Origin: Cyanoderma ruficeps
Taxonomy: Eukaryota; Chordata; Aves; Passeriformes; Timaliidae
Direction: 5' to 3'
DNA length: 64,000 nt
Assembly: GCA_008694505.1 (NCBI GenBank)
Contig: VZDJ01007747.1
Span: 36,021,978-36,085,977 of the forward strand
Shown: positions 37,201 through 48,980 of the stretch, one piece after another
How the letters are laid out: each line of letters opens with the position of its first letter
How positions within the stretch are numbered: the first letter of the stretch is position 1
Program-made: the position numbers and the translations under genes
The notes under the pieces: generated by a model
Told to the model about the DNA's origin: nothing
Databases searched by the model: none
The model's input: only the letters and a program-made list of their open reading frames with translations

Positions 37201-38630
37201 TGTGGAAGTGGAGTATAAAGGACTTGACTTAGGTTTTCAGGTGTCCAGCCAACCTCATGGAAATCATCTAACCCTCTGTATCTGTTTGTCTCTTGTTTGC
37301 CATCACCCATGTGATTTACAGTTTCTAGAAATTCCTCTCACAAGTGTCTCTAAAATGCTGTGAGACATCTGGATGCTGAAGAACTATAAATATTAGCAAG
37401 TAGTCTTCCATTCGTATTTGCTGTCTGAACTGGGGTCACCCCCATAGCTTTAGAAACAGGCTTTCAAACCATGCACTCTCAAATTAGAAGTAGTTTTAAA
37501 AAGCTGACACTTTTCCCAAATAAAATCAGCTAATCCCAAAGAAAAGCTGATGTCCTTAATTCATCTTGCTTTAATTTCTGCAATGTTAATGCCTCTTGTC
37601 CAGGCTGTCAGCGTGGCTCCATGATGAATCCCTCTGTATCCTGTTTGCAGGGGCTGCTTGAAATGCTGTGGGATTCCTGAGCTGAGGTGCCTGGCCAAAA
37701 TCCTGTCCTGCTGTCTGCTGTGTGAGAGTGCATTACCCCACCAGGCAGGGGGCCATGCTGAACCTGCTGGGTTTTTAACTAGGCATCATGAGTCAGACAC
37801 TTTACTGTTAAAAGTGCAGGGTTTGGGCTATTTAATTATTTGTTAGCTGTAAGAATCTGAGGGCTCACGAACCGTCTCTTTTGAGGAATGCAGTGATTTC
37901 ATCAGATAAATGTTTAAAGCAGGGCTAAGATAGCAGCCAACCACAGCAGAAAAATATTTTTTCCTTTGAGATAACCTCTTAAATATATACATATTTAAAA
38001 CCATTTTATCTTTTCTGTCTGATTCTAAGCGCCCCTTCTGTCAGCAGCAGACAGAATTAAAAAGAGAAAACCCTCAGTGGATCCCTTTCTCTTTTTTTGT
38101 GAAATGTGTCAGATGATAAGCAAAATGTAACTGGGTATTTATTCTACTTTTCATGTACCCTGCAAACTGTGGAAGGCAGCAAGAGATAGAGCAGCAACAG
38201 CCTGATAAGCCTGGCTTTTCTCTTTTTGCTGGCTTTCTATTTACTTTACTTCCTTTGAGGGAACACTGGGCTAGAGACCAAATGTCTTTACTCATCTGGG
38301 AGATTTTAGAGCTGCTGGGAATAGACTGGTGTGAAAAGCAACTCCTTGATTACAAGATTTGTAGGTAAATGTTACCCTTGCAATAATCACCATTTCCCCT
38401 CCATCTCCTCCACAGCACACTCTGTTCTAGCAGGCCTTAACAAACAATAATAGCAAAAATAAGCCGTATTTTTTATACACTGGTTATTTTCTCTCTCCTT
38501 ACTGAAAAGGACACATAATGGTATGAATCTGGCTTCCCATCTGTTGCTAGGTGCAATTCAAAGTGGCAGTTTTGACCTATAAAGATTTGGCTGTTTTGCG
38601 TCATGCGTACCCTAGAGACAGCCTCTCCCC
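34255..38630. other. Non-coding unique sequence
   Basis: No gene is recognised. It contains a pyrimidine-rich tract at about 36487-36530 and a perfect hairpin at 38036-38056 (TTCTGTC and GACAGAA around a 7-base loop). A 98-codon plus-strand frame at 35480-35776 has no known domain. Confidence 0.55.
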
Positions 38631-38633
38631 TTT

Positions 38634-38750
38634 AATTTCTCTGTGTCTCCATTTTCCATCTGTGAAAAATCAGGATAACACTACTTTTCTACTTCACAGG
38701 GATTTTACAAGGACACATTTGTTAACAGGCACAAAGCATAGGCTCTGTAT
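38634..38750 (+). mobile_element. MIR SINE relic
   Basis: 'CTCTGTGTCTCCATTTTCC', 'ATCTGTGAAAAATCAGGATAA', 'CTACTTCACAGGGATTTTAC' and 'GGCACAAAGCATAGGCTCTG' match MIR's 3' half in order. The MIR counterparts are CTCTGTGCCTCAGTTTCC, ATCTGTAAAATGGGGATAA, CTACCTCACAGGGTTGTT and a degenerate tail. The tRNA-like head is not clear. The element predates the split of birds and mammals and is the clearest MIR copy in the window. Confidence 0.75.
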
Positions 38751-38754
38751 TAGA

Positions 38755-41590
38755 CATCATGCAAATATCTATGTCTAAAAACTTGCTGCCACCCTCAGTC
38801 CCACAGAACCCGAGTTGACTGACCTTCATTATGTGACAGAAGGTGATTTGTTGTCCTAGGCTGCAATATGGATGTCCATCTCTGAATCTTGCCATTTTTA
38901 AACATATTCATAATAGGATACTTGGAAGTCATCCAGCTGAATTTGGTCTTTCCCATTAAATAGTTCGGGACATCCCAGGGGTAGGAAATTAACCTATCAT
39001 TAGCCTATCATTAAGTGTGTTTACATGTTGCGCTTGTGGGTCCCAAATAAATTAAGGGCCAGTGGGAACCACCAGCTATTGGACTGGAGGAGGTGTGTGT
39101 GAGATACTTACCTGTTTGGGAATAGTTTCCTCAGCATGTGTCTCCAGAGCTGTTGTATTAGAAGGGAAGTAGTTTTTCAGTCAGCTCCATAAATCAGGAG
39201 TTCTCAGGTGCATTTTTGCAGTCACATGCAGGTCAGGTTTAAGCACTTCAACATGCCTGTTTGAGAGAAGACATCTCCAGGGCATGTTGGTTGATCAAAG
39301 CGATATTTTAGTCTCGTATTAAATTATGGACTTAGTCCTGCAAGAGTTCAGGGGATGGGTAGGGGTGTTTTGAGGAGCTGTGGCTTTACAGCAGCAATCC
39401 TTCAGTGCAGACTCAGGGTATTTCATACCTGTCCTATTTCTGATGAGATTGTTGGCATGACAGAATTCAAGCTCAGCAGTGATAGTAGTTGTGTGACTGA
39501 GTGGCAGACAGGGCAGCATCATTCCTTGTGGATGATTGCAAGACATGGTCCATCAGCTAGATGGACTGACTTGCTCATTGATGTGGGGTCTGTGCCTACC
39601 AGCTCTTTATAACCCTTAGTAAAATCTTTGGAGTCTTATTTCCAGGCTGTGCTAAGCATGGCTGGTGCATATGATGTTAGCCCCCAGTGGGGATATTGGT
39701 AGCTATTCCCAGTCTCACAGCGACAGAAAACATGCAGGCTGTGCCAAAGTAGCACATGGGAAACTGTTAGAAGGCCTATTAAAGATCATTGCAGTGTTTT
39801 AAGTTTTTCACCATATTACCTCCAAATATTCTATTTTTTCATAATATTATCTTGGTAACAGTAATGAAAATTGACCTTGTTTAATAAGAAACTGTTCTAT
39901 TAAAACTCCATTGCCTTATGTGTGTATGCATACACAGGGTTTGCAGAAGATGCAAAGTCTTCTACAGAGAGGTCTAACAGCTTAAAAAAAAGAAAATCGG
40001 AGCTGCCACTTTACCTCTCTAACTCCCTTTAATTTTATTCTTTGTGGTTATAATAAATGTAGAATTTTGTCCTTTTTAGGTTTAGCTACCTTTTAAGAAT
40101 TTGGTTGAGAGAATTTAGAGTAGATAGATAAAAGGAAACTGCAGCAGAGCTTTCTCCAGCCTGTGTTTAGAAACATGTTACTATAAGTGCAAGTAAGTGG
40201 TTAATTAAAACTTAGCTTAAAATGTATTCACTTTAGTTCACTAAACAAGACAGAAGCCCCTTCATGTGAACATCAATGATGTGGAAGCTGCAGTTTTGAG
40301 GTTTGGCAGTGACACAGCTTTTGAGAGCTGGAGAAGAATATCACGGAAGGATAGAGGCAGGGCCTCATCCTGCCAGGCTTTACTGATTTGATAGCTCTTC
40401 TTATTTCCTTAGGGCGTGTTTGCCTGTAGCACTGCATTCCAGTGGAAAGGCTCTTCATCTTGCTCAAAGGAGGTGACATCTCCCTGAGTACGAGGGAGCA
40501 GGCAGGTCGAGCCGTGCTGAGCCTCCTCCCGCTCCTCCTGCTGAGGCGAGGAGCAGCGCCTGGGCAGGACCATGTGAGCTATCTCACAGCACCTCGTTAG
40601 CATGGGATGATGGCTTTATTGGAGGAGCAAGTCATAAAAAAGTTTCCTTTGGTTAAAAATGAGCAGTTTTATTTTAGTGTGATGACAGCCTGATACTGAG
40701 GATTGAATTTTTGTGTTGCAGCTAGTTTTGTGTGTGTGCAGGCAAGGGAAGGGAGATGTAGACATACATCTAAAAAACAGCTGCTGCAGGAGATGAAATC
40801 CAAAAAAGAAAAACTTGCAGTGATTTTTTTATTTTTTAAACTTCTGAGGTTTTCATGGTCCTGTCAGCTGAATGAATATCTTATCGAGTAACAAACTGCT
40901 TACATGGAAGTCCTGGCTCTGAATCTCACTTAAAGATTATCATTTGCAACTATGGGTGAGATAACTACCAAGGATGAAGGTTCCAGATGTAGCTTTTTTA
41001 CTGCTAGTTGTAAAGCAAACATTTAATTGAGGTATTGCACAGTCCTGTATCTTGTCATCATGGAAACAGAGTCTACAGAAAGATTCAGTGTTACCTGTTC
41101 CAAGGAAAAAAGCTACTGTAGGAAAATGTCAAAAAACCTCCCACATAATGTAATACCAATGTTTAAAAATCCCCACTAACCTTTCGTATGAACATCCCAA
41201 AATGCTTTTCAGATGAAGAAACTGGAGCCCAAATTAATGACACTGTACTTCTGGTGCCCTATCACAATATATTTATTTCATTTTCCTTTTGCATGTTGTT
41301 ACCTTGGAAGACCAAGCCTGGTTTTTGTTAACAGTTCACATCAGAGAAGTGCCCCCGCCCTGCCCTGCTCTGGAGGTCTCCAGGTGCTACTGCCATGTAA
41401 ATAATGCATGTCAGCAGTCACCTGCTGGGGCGGGGGCACAGCCAACAGAACCCAGGCTCCAGGGCAGATTTACCTGCACACTAGACGAGACTGCCTCCCT
41501 AGTGTTGGTTTTCATCACTGATATTATACTGAAGTCCACGGAAAATGCCACAGAGAACGAGCCAAGTACTAGCTGAAAACTGGGTCTGCA
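38755..41590. other. Non-coding unique sequence
   Basis: No gene is recognised. A 12-bp duplication (CCTATCATTAG-type) lies at about 38991-39014. 'CAGATGAAGAAACTGGAGCCC' near 41212 resembles a MIR reverse-strand fragment but is too short to call with confidence. Confidence 0.5.
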
Positions 41591-41831
41591 CGATTGTTAC
41601 ATTTAGGACAGTACATGCATAACTCACCCCAAAATACTCGTGACTATCTGCTGTCTGTCACAAGCTATTATGACTGTCACTGGATACCCTCGGACATGCA
41701 CCATGAAAATTGTCGAAATTGTTCGATACCAAGAGGACAGGCCTCTTTCTGCCCCTGCCAGGGCGGCGGTGGAGCTGGGGAGGGATCGGGCCCAACCTCC
41801 GAGCGGCGGCTCCTTGTCTGCGCGCCGGCCG

Positions 41832-41845
41832 CCAGCAGAGGGCGC
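41832..41845 (+). promoter_or_regulatory. Consensus CTCF core motif
   Basis: CCAGCAGAGGGCGC matches the CTCF core CC(A/C)(G/C)(C/T)AG(A/G)(G/T)GGC(A/G)(G/C) at every position. It contains a CpG that could make binding methylation-sensitive. CTCF is a zinc-finger protein that anchors chromatin loops and insulators. Occupancy cannot be judged from sequence. Confidence 0.65.
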
Positions 41846-41889
41846 CGGCACATGCCGCTCGGCTCCGGCGCTCTCCCGGAGCCCGGAGG

Positions 41890-42013
41890 AACCCGCGCCC
41901 ATCCCAAAGGAACCCGCCCCCATCCCAAAGGAGCCCGCGCCCGTCCCAAAGGAGACGGCGCCCATCCCAAAGGAACCCGCGCCCATCCCAAAGGAACCCG
42001 CGCCGATCGCAGA
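41890..42013. repeat. 21-bp GC-rich minisatellite, five full copies plus one partial
   Basis: Copies begin at 41890, 41911, 41932, 41953, 41974 and 41995 (partial). Each has AACCCGCG-like start bases followed by CCCATCCCAAAGG, with one to four substitutions between copies. The 21-bp period keeps reading phase, so all three plus frames and at least two minus frames stay open. One plus frame (41640-42104) reads a proline-rich heptad EPAPIPK repeated about five times. The open frames follow from the repeat and are not by themselves evidence of a gene. Confidence 0.92.
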
Positions 42014-42491
42014 CCCGACGCCAACGATGTTTTTGCTATTGCTGCCACGGTGCTTCACCCACCAAGCGCTTAGGGCTGCTTGGGCTCCCAGCAGGCTGAT
42101 TTAGTTCTTCAGCTCACACTGTAGACCTCGTGCCTCAGGTCAGGAGGTCTTCACCTAACTCCATTGGCAAGCAGAGCGATAGTGCTTGTGATTGAGGACT
42201 TTCTGCTGAAACAGCAAGTAATAAATGCAGATAATGAGTTGGGATATGCATGTGCCTGTAATTCAGGTATCCCTATGTAATATCCGTATTTAGAGAGTAG
42301 GTGGGGAAGGGGAGAAAGTGTTACAGATCCTATATAGTTCAACCACCTGGACTGGAGATGAAGCTAACTGGAAATACTCTATTTCTGTCCTCATTGATTA
42401 AGGTTTTAGGTGTGGCTATTCTCTGTGACATCCCTACTTGCCTGGATGGTGTGATGTACAACTAACATACAGATATACTACTTGCAAAGGA

Positions 42492-42520
42492 GGAACTAAT
42501 TTAAAAAGGAACTAATTTAA
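42492..42520. repeat. Short tandem duplication
   Basis: GGAACTAATTTAA occurs twice, about 16 bp apart, separated by AAA. Confidence 0.7.
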
Positions 42521-42717
42521 GAGGTCTTTAGTATTGTGGGTAGATGAATAAATAAATTGATCAATTGTATGGACTCAAATTCTCATGTGAGACACTGTGA
42601 CCCTGGGGTTTCGGTCATTTTCTATCAATATCTACCTATATATTTAATATATTTTGGTCATGTGATGGCTCCATTTACCTCCCATTCTTTGTAAAATAAC
42701 TAACACAGTAGTGCCCG

Positions 42718-42770
42718 GGCTATTATCATGTCATATCATACCCAGAGGCCCTGGGTATTATCATGTCATG
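42718..42770. repeat. Spaced direct duplication
   Basis: TATTATCATGTCAT occurs at about 42721 and again at about 42756, both preceded by GGC or GGG. The copies are about 35 bp apart and differ little. Confidence 0.65.
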
Positions 42771-44321
42771 AATAACAGTAATGCCATTTCCACCTTTAAA
42801 GCCTGTCCTGACCTCATCATGTTCTTTTATAAATATTGATCTTTTAAATGTTCATTGTTACTCTTCATAAAAACTGAAAGAGGACCATCAGCTTGCCACA
42901 GAGAATACTGAATCCTAGAGCAAATAGATCAGTTATGACCATTTTGGGGTGTTTTGGTGCCTTTGAATTCTTCAGGGTAAAGTGCTGTATATTCTTAGTG
43001 CTGCTGACCTGATTTTAATCCTAGCTAATGTCTTGCAGCCACTGAATGGAATATATTGTGTAGAATAATGAATTCAGTCTTACAGAATGATGCTACAAGA
43101 GCAGTTTAAAAAAGGTCAAAGATGGAATTTATTTTCTCTGTGTTGCTGGAACTCCTGTGTTTGAGTGTTTAGAAACTTGATATGCCTTTCTAGCAAGTGA
43201 ATAAATCAGAGAGAAGCTAGAGCCTTATATTGGCAGTTCCTGAGTAGCTTCTCTTTGGAGGTAAATCAGTGAGAGGTAAAAGGTGTTGAATGTCTTCAGC
43301 TATTTGTGGAAATAGAAGGGATCAGAGCAGGATAGAATAGAATCCATCCATGAATTAAGCCACCACAAATGATTTTCACTCAACACACAGTTTCTGCACA
43401 TATATAATAATAAAGAACAGGGGTGGTCATATCAGAGGTCATAAGGAAAAGCTGAAGTGTGTTAAATGTTCACATCTGTCAATCCTGTTCTTTTTAGCAG
43501 GGATGGAAAATAGAAGAAATCATGATGCCTGTCCCAAATTACTCCATGCATGCCATGGGAATTCTCTAGGGATGGTATTTGATTCTGAACACACTATCTT
43601 TTCAGTTATCAAAATGGCATTGCAAGCTGTTATCAACCTATTACCCAGCTTTTTGTGAAATACACAGAATCTTCTCAACAAGATAAAGTTTTGGTGCAAA
43701 TCTCCATGACTCACAACAAACACTTCCTGAACAAAGCAGAATTCATACTGTGGTTTTCTTCTGATGATATTCTGAGCCCTGTACGTTTAATACACAAACA
43801 TAGCAGCAGTTGTTATCAAAATGATAGTAACAGAGAATGTAAAGACATGAAAGTATTTTATGAAACCTACCCATGAAAGTGAGGATTTTGTAGATTGCTC
43901 CCTGGAACAGTAAGATCCACTTACATGTGAGCACTTACATATGATTCCAGTAACTTGACAGGGGATGTGAAGCTGCTCTTATAGGAGAAGGAAAAAGGCT
44001 TCCTAGCAGATACAGTGCAGTTTTCTTAAAAGGATAATTGGTGATTATAAATATTTTTGACAAATGTTTTTGACTGTACAAAAGTACTTAATCATTTGTG
44101 GATTTAAAAAAAATGCTGATGACTGACAATAAGTATTTTTATTATCTTGGTGACTGGAAAGACTACAGGCTTAATACTAACTGTCAGATTTTCATTGACT
44201 ACGTTGGTATAGGACAAGAAAATATTTCTCTGTTTAAGAGGGAAACCACTTTGTCTTTTTCTCTAGGGTTTATGATGTTTAACTTGCTAGACATATATTT
44301 GCTATTTGGTTTGTAGATGTA

Positions 44322-44375
44322 TACTGTTTTTTGATCAAAATAAATGTTTTGTACTGTTTTTTGATCAAACTAAAT
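44322..44375. repeat. Tandem duplication, 30-bp period
   Basis: TACTGTTTTTTGATCAAA occurs at 44322 and 44352, each followed by A/C-TAAAT. The copies are almost identical, a likely recent local duplication. Confidence 0.8.
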
Positions 44376-47300
44376 AGACCTGTTTTATCTGCTTTTGTCT
44401 CAAAGTGAAAGAAGAAGCTTATTTTAAATATGGTATTTTTAATGGCATCTTTAAAAAAGTATTAAAAAAGAAGTATCAGAAATATGTACACAAATTTTTA
44501 GAAAATATTTGTTCTTTATTTTTTAAATATTATGTCTGCATTCTAAGATTATGGCAGTCACCACTTTTGGATATAGACACAGACAACACAGACAAGGAAG
44601 ACAGAGAAATGATTCCATGCATTCATGAAGTTTTTATACTGAAAGATATGAGTCTTCTGGTGTTCAGTTTTCTACAGATGGTTTAGAGCATATATTAATG
44701 TACAGTGGAGGCACATGTATGTAAACCCTCAACATCTGGAAACAAAATAAACTTCTTATAATCTGTACAGAGTTTTTGAGAAACGACCAAATTTTCTTCC
44801 TTGCTGTTCAGTAGAATGGGCTGTTTGCAACAGAACAACAGCATTTCTAGAAGAACTTTGCCAGATGTGTAGTAGTGCTTTTATTTCAATTTGAGAAGGC
44901 TTTAAAAATGGCTTTTCTAATTCACGATATTTTGATATTCAGTAAATAATTTAAAAGATTCTAGATTAGGATGAATGCCTTTAATAAAAGTATTTTAAAT
45001 TAAATAGGATTAAAATATTATTTTTTTCTGCCTTGCTCCGAGTTGCCAATCAAGGCATATTTTTGGTTAGCTCCAGATTCCTCCCCATGTAAAGTCACAG
45101 GGGTCAGCAGAGTTAATATATGCAAACGTTTTTGTCCAATGTCATTTTTGGTAACTTAATTTATGCTTAATTGCTCCACATAATTACAAAGAGTACTTTA
45201 ATGGTAGTTTATGAGAAATAATCTCAATGAACCATTGCTAACACCACGGCTCCACAAATGAAACATTGCATCACAGTCTGCTAGTCCTGGTACCAATTTC
45301 TGTGTTAAATAAATGAAAGGTGACATGAGTAGCTCAGCTTGTAAAAAAGAGTAATTTCCCCCATACCACATGAAGATTTCTTGCTCCTTTTATAATTCCC
45401 CTGGCCTGAGTGTAATGGGATTCTGTACAAGCCATCTCTACAGTCAAAGAATACCTGGTCACTTAGGCTGGTGTATTCCTGCTGGGTATCCCTGGGCTAT
45501 GGAGGGGTTATAGTAATGACACAATGCTGAGCACTGGTGTTTTAATGGTGCTGGAGAATCTGCTGCTTACAGGTTGCATTTCTCCAGTGCCTGTGTTGCA
45601 GGAGGCTGTGTGTTTTAACTTGGGAAATAACATCTATTACAAAAGATTAGGCTGGCCTAAACTGAGAACAGTAAGGAGATTGACACCAGCAGCAGCTGTG
45701 GAGTAACTCATACCCACTTTGTAAGTTATCTAGAAATACATCTCTCTATTAGTACATAAACTTGCAGTAGATTTGTAGTCTCTTTTCTTCAGCTAGTCAC
45801 AATATTTTCCTTTATTTCTCTGTGTTGCATGAAGATTTCTGAGGTTACATAAATAGTAGGAATCTGGGGCAAGATTCTGGTCCACTTTTATTTGCCAAGA
45901 TGTGGAGGAACTGCTCAGCTGAACTATTCTAGACTCGTGTGGCACGGGAGGTCACGGTCTGGTCCCTACCAGCAAATGTAACTTGTAGTCTCCCACTTGA
46001 TTCATGTGCATTGTTCTCATTATCCTTAATGGGTGTTGCGGATATATATTAGGGGAATAGGCCCTATTAGGAACTGTCTAAGGAGTGAAATGAAAATGAT
46101 AATCACTTTGTCTTGGATGAGGTGGTGTATTTATTCTATGGGATTTTAAAGGCTATTTTAGTGTTTAAATTATCTGGTGCATTAGAGAATGGTTTAGATA
46201 GGCTTTGGTTAATTGACAGTGGTAGGTATGTTTTAGAAAATTATTATACACATTGGGACTTCAATTTTGCTGTGAATTATATTATTTTTGAAGATGTAAA
46301 TTGCAGTCTTTCCCAGGAGACAGAAATAATGTGCTGCTTATTTGATTTTTAGCAATAATTAAAATGATGTGTTAAATTAGGCATGGGTATTGTCATGAAA
46401 CAGGACAAACCTTTCTGTGTGGGGGAGTTCAGAATCCTTGACAAAGCCGTGACTTTTTCGTAGTAAAATAAACTGTGTATCTTGCGGTTTGTACCCTGGA
46501 AATCTCCCTTCTCCATGTATACCATCACTTAAGAAGGCCAAGTAGTCTGGCAGAGAGACAAGGCAACGGAGCTGTTCACTGAGATGAAGGGTGGATGCAC
46601 TCCAAATGGGAATTAAACTAATTGAAGTGGACTGGAGCTATTGCCTTGCCTGACACTTAGCTGACACAGAAGACTGTAATTTTGAATGCTGTTGATCCTT
46701 TAATTTTCATCCCTTGCCATTCAGATCAGACGAGGCTGTGACTGAAGCAGTAAGTACCTACGTAAGGGCTTTAAGGGAGGATTCACTGCCAGCTGCACAG
46801 TGCAGAGATCTGCAGGTTACATCTCACTTCTCAGATCACCAGGCTTTGTCGTAGGGCTGTAGGAGGGAACAAGGTTAAAAGAAAAATCATTTGGTCTCCT
46901 TGTTATTTGGACTTCATGGCTTCCTACCAGCAGCCCCAATTTAGTGAAGGTTGTTTTTCTCTCCTCTAGAGTAGAGAAATAAGTGAGGTTTGTTACAGCT
47001 GATGGGAAGCAAATTGAGTGCAGTGGAGTGGCTGATCTTTGTTGAGAACGAGGGGGCAATGTGTGCAGAACCTGCAAGTGCAAGTGTAAAGATCTTTCCT
47101 TTCTAACCAGAGCAGGGGGCATCGTGCTAGATGGATGGAGTGCATGTGTGAGGACTTGAAAGGTTCTTTTATGCTGTAATTGAGAAGAATCTTAGATAAA
47201 CTGGTAATCTCCAAGGGACAGCAAAGAAAGTTTTATCAGCCAGTTGACAGCTTTGTTAAGAGAAAGAAAAAGACTTCAGGGTGAGTACTATCAGTGCAGA

Positions 47301-48109
47301 GTAAGTTGTTTCTGAAGAGGGCTGTGTGTGTCTGCACATCCTGAAATCCTTCTAAGCGTAAGGTGTTCATGTGAAGCACGGTGTGGGATTTGGAATAGCA
47401 TTCACATAATTTCCTGAATTCCAGCAAAGACAAACCTACCATATCAAGGATCTACAGAATTAAGACCTAAATTAGTTTCTGTTGTTCAGCATTCTCTGCA
47501 GATGCTCTATTTATAGTGAAATGCTTTGCAGTTTAACCATGCCACTTCTTAATGAGGTCATCCAGTGCTTTGAGACCACTTTTTATTCAGATACTGGAAG
47601 GAGCACCAAGAATGATTCTGATTTTTTCCCCATTTTTGTCCAGGGCCTTAGCACAGAAGGCTTTTATTTAAGTTTATTTACAAATCACTGATTTGTATTC
47701 TTTAAACCAGTAAATGACAATGTGTATTCACAACTTAGGATGTTAAAATTCAGCTGTGCTAGGAACCTACAGTCTCTGGGGTCTCAGGTTAAGTTAGCAA
47801 TGTGGTATTCACATTCTGTGGAATTAAGGGCCATCAACTTAGGCATCTCTGTAGGCAAACTCTGAATACAACTGTCAGCCAGAGGGAGAAGGCAAAACTT
47901 GCACTGTTGCATCAAAAGAACTGTGTGACTCCTGTATTCTCTACTGCTAGGAAGTACTTGATTTTTCCAAAGACAGGGATAGAAAGTGGCCAGTAATGTG
48001 TAATTGCCAAATAAATATAAATTTCCGCATTACTGAGGCTTATCATATGCGAACTGAAAAAGTAAGTAGTATTATGTCCAAAACATTATTTATAACATTA
48101 GTGTATTGA

Positions 48110-48615
48110 TTGGATGTTCTCTCAACCATTGTTTTTATTGACTTTATGTTCATAGCTGTTCATCATAGTACTTATTCTTTTCCTCATTCCTTTTCTTTTT
48201 CATACTTAAAGGCAGAAGTGTCATTTCATCTCAATAACAATAGGACAATGATTTTCACATTCAAAAAAATAAAAAAGCTTTTTTCATTCTCAAATCTTTC
48301 ACATTCTCAATTCATATTTTCCTCTATCACTTTTCCCAGCTTCCTGTGCTTTCATCTTGATGACCACTTCTTTGGCAAATCAAAAGTCTTCTTGCTGTCA
48401 GAGAAACTCCTTATTTCGTCTATCCTTTGGAACAATTTTTTTCACATCTCTCCAGCTCATCAATTTACATTATTGACAGTTCTCTGTGCTTCACATCTTG
48501 TCTAAGAGTGTATCTTTCTCCCTTTTCTCTATACCTTCATTTCTGTGTCATTCTGCTCTATCTTGGTATTGCAGTCATTAAGTATATATTTTCAAGGTTA
48601 AAAAAAAAGAAAAAA
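48110..48615. other. Pyrimidine-rich block ending in poly-A
   Basis: About 490 bp of strongly C/T-biased plus strand is followed by an A run at 48600-48615. The bias keeps a 131-codon frame open at 48110-48505, which reads as low-complexity Phe/Ser/Leu-rich sequence and is probably not a gene. The ordered bias plus 3' A run might indicate an old retroposed sequence, but I see no polyadenylation signal or clear target-site duplication. Confidence 0.35.
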
Positions 48616-48980
48616 GGGTAAATTTTGTTTGAAAAACTCAAAGTAAGATGAAATTTTATAATATTTCCTCTTCTCTGTCAATTCCCAAGGCTGCTCCCTG
48701 CAAAAATATTCTGCAAATGTTCCCTATCAGTTCCCAGCTCTGTCATGCAAAGTTGCATCCTGACATTGGTTTATCTGTGTTGTTTATGGCTGTGCAGAAA
48801 AGGAGGGTGGACAGCATTATTTTCCTACTGTTTCTGCTAGACCAATTCCTTCTCAAAATCACAGGTAAATATTTTGCAGCCATTTGCTGTATAGCATTTG
48901 TAAGGAAAAGCCATCAAATGAAAATATCTTGACCATGAAATATTGATACTAGTTTTCTGGAGCTGAAACTGTAAGACATA

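Larger units (their letters stand above)
41755..42035. promoter_or_regulatory. CpG island
   Basis: By direct count about 35 CpG dinucleotides fall in roughly 280 bp, whereas the surrounding tens of kilobases have almost none. It contains a GC box (GGGCGG at 41761), a CTCF core (41832-41845) and a 21-bp minisatellite. In vertebrates such islands usually mark promoters or orphan regulatory elements kept free of methylation in the germline. No first exon, splice donor or known protein is evident on either strand, so it may serve an unannotated non-coding transcript or be an orphan island. Confidence 0.75.
42036..48100. other. Non-coding AT-rich sequence
   Basis: No gene is recognised. The stretch has three local duplications: 42492-42520 (about 16 bp), 42718-42769 (17 bp, 35 bp apart) and 44322-44375 (30-bp period). 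Several open frames of 60-100 codons are present without known domains. Confidence 0.55.

Noticed and set aside
37240..37310. ATCATCTAACCCTCTGTATCTG as a MIR relic
   Set aside because: Partial resemblance only; the A-rich continuation expected of MIR is missing.
41205..41245. CAGATGAAGAAACTGGAGCCC as a further MIR copy
   Set aside because: Only about 35 bp match before similarity is lost; could be chance.
41594..42104. Five overlapping open frames around the minisatellite
   Set aside because: They are kept open by the stop-free 21-bp repeat and high GC, so frame length is not evidence of a gene. Kept only as a finding.
48110..48505. 131-codon plus-strand open frame
   Set aside because: Phe/Ser/Leu-rich composition follows from the pyrimidine bias; no domain, no start context, ends near a poly-A run.
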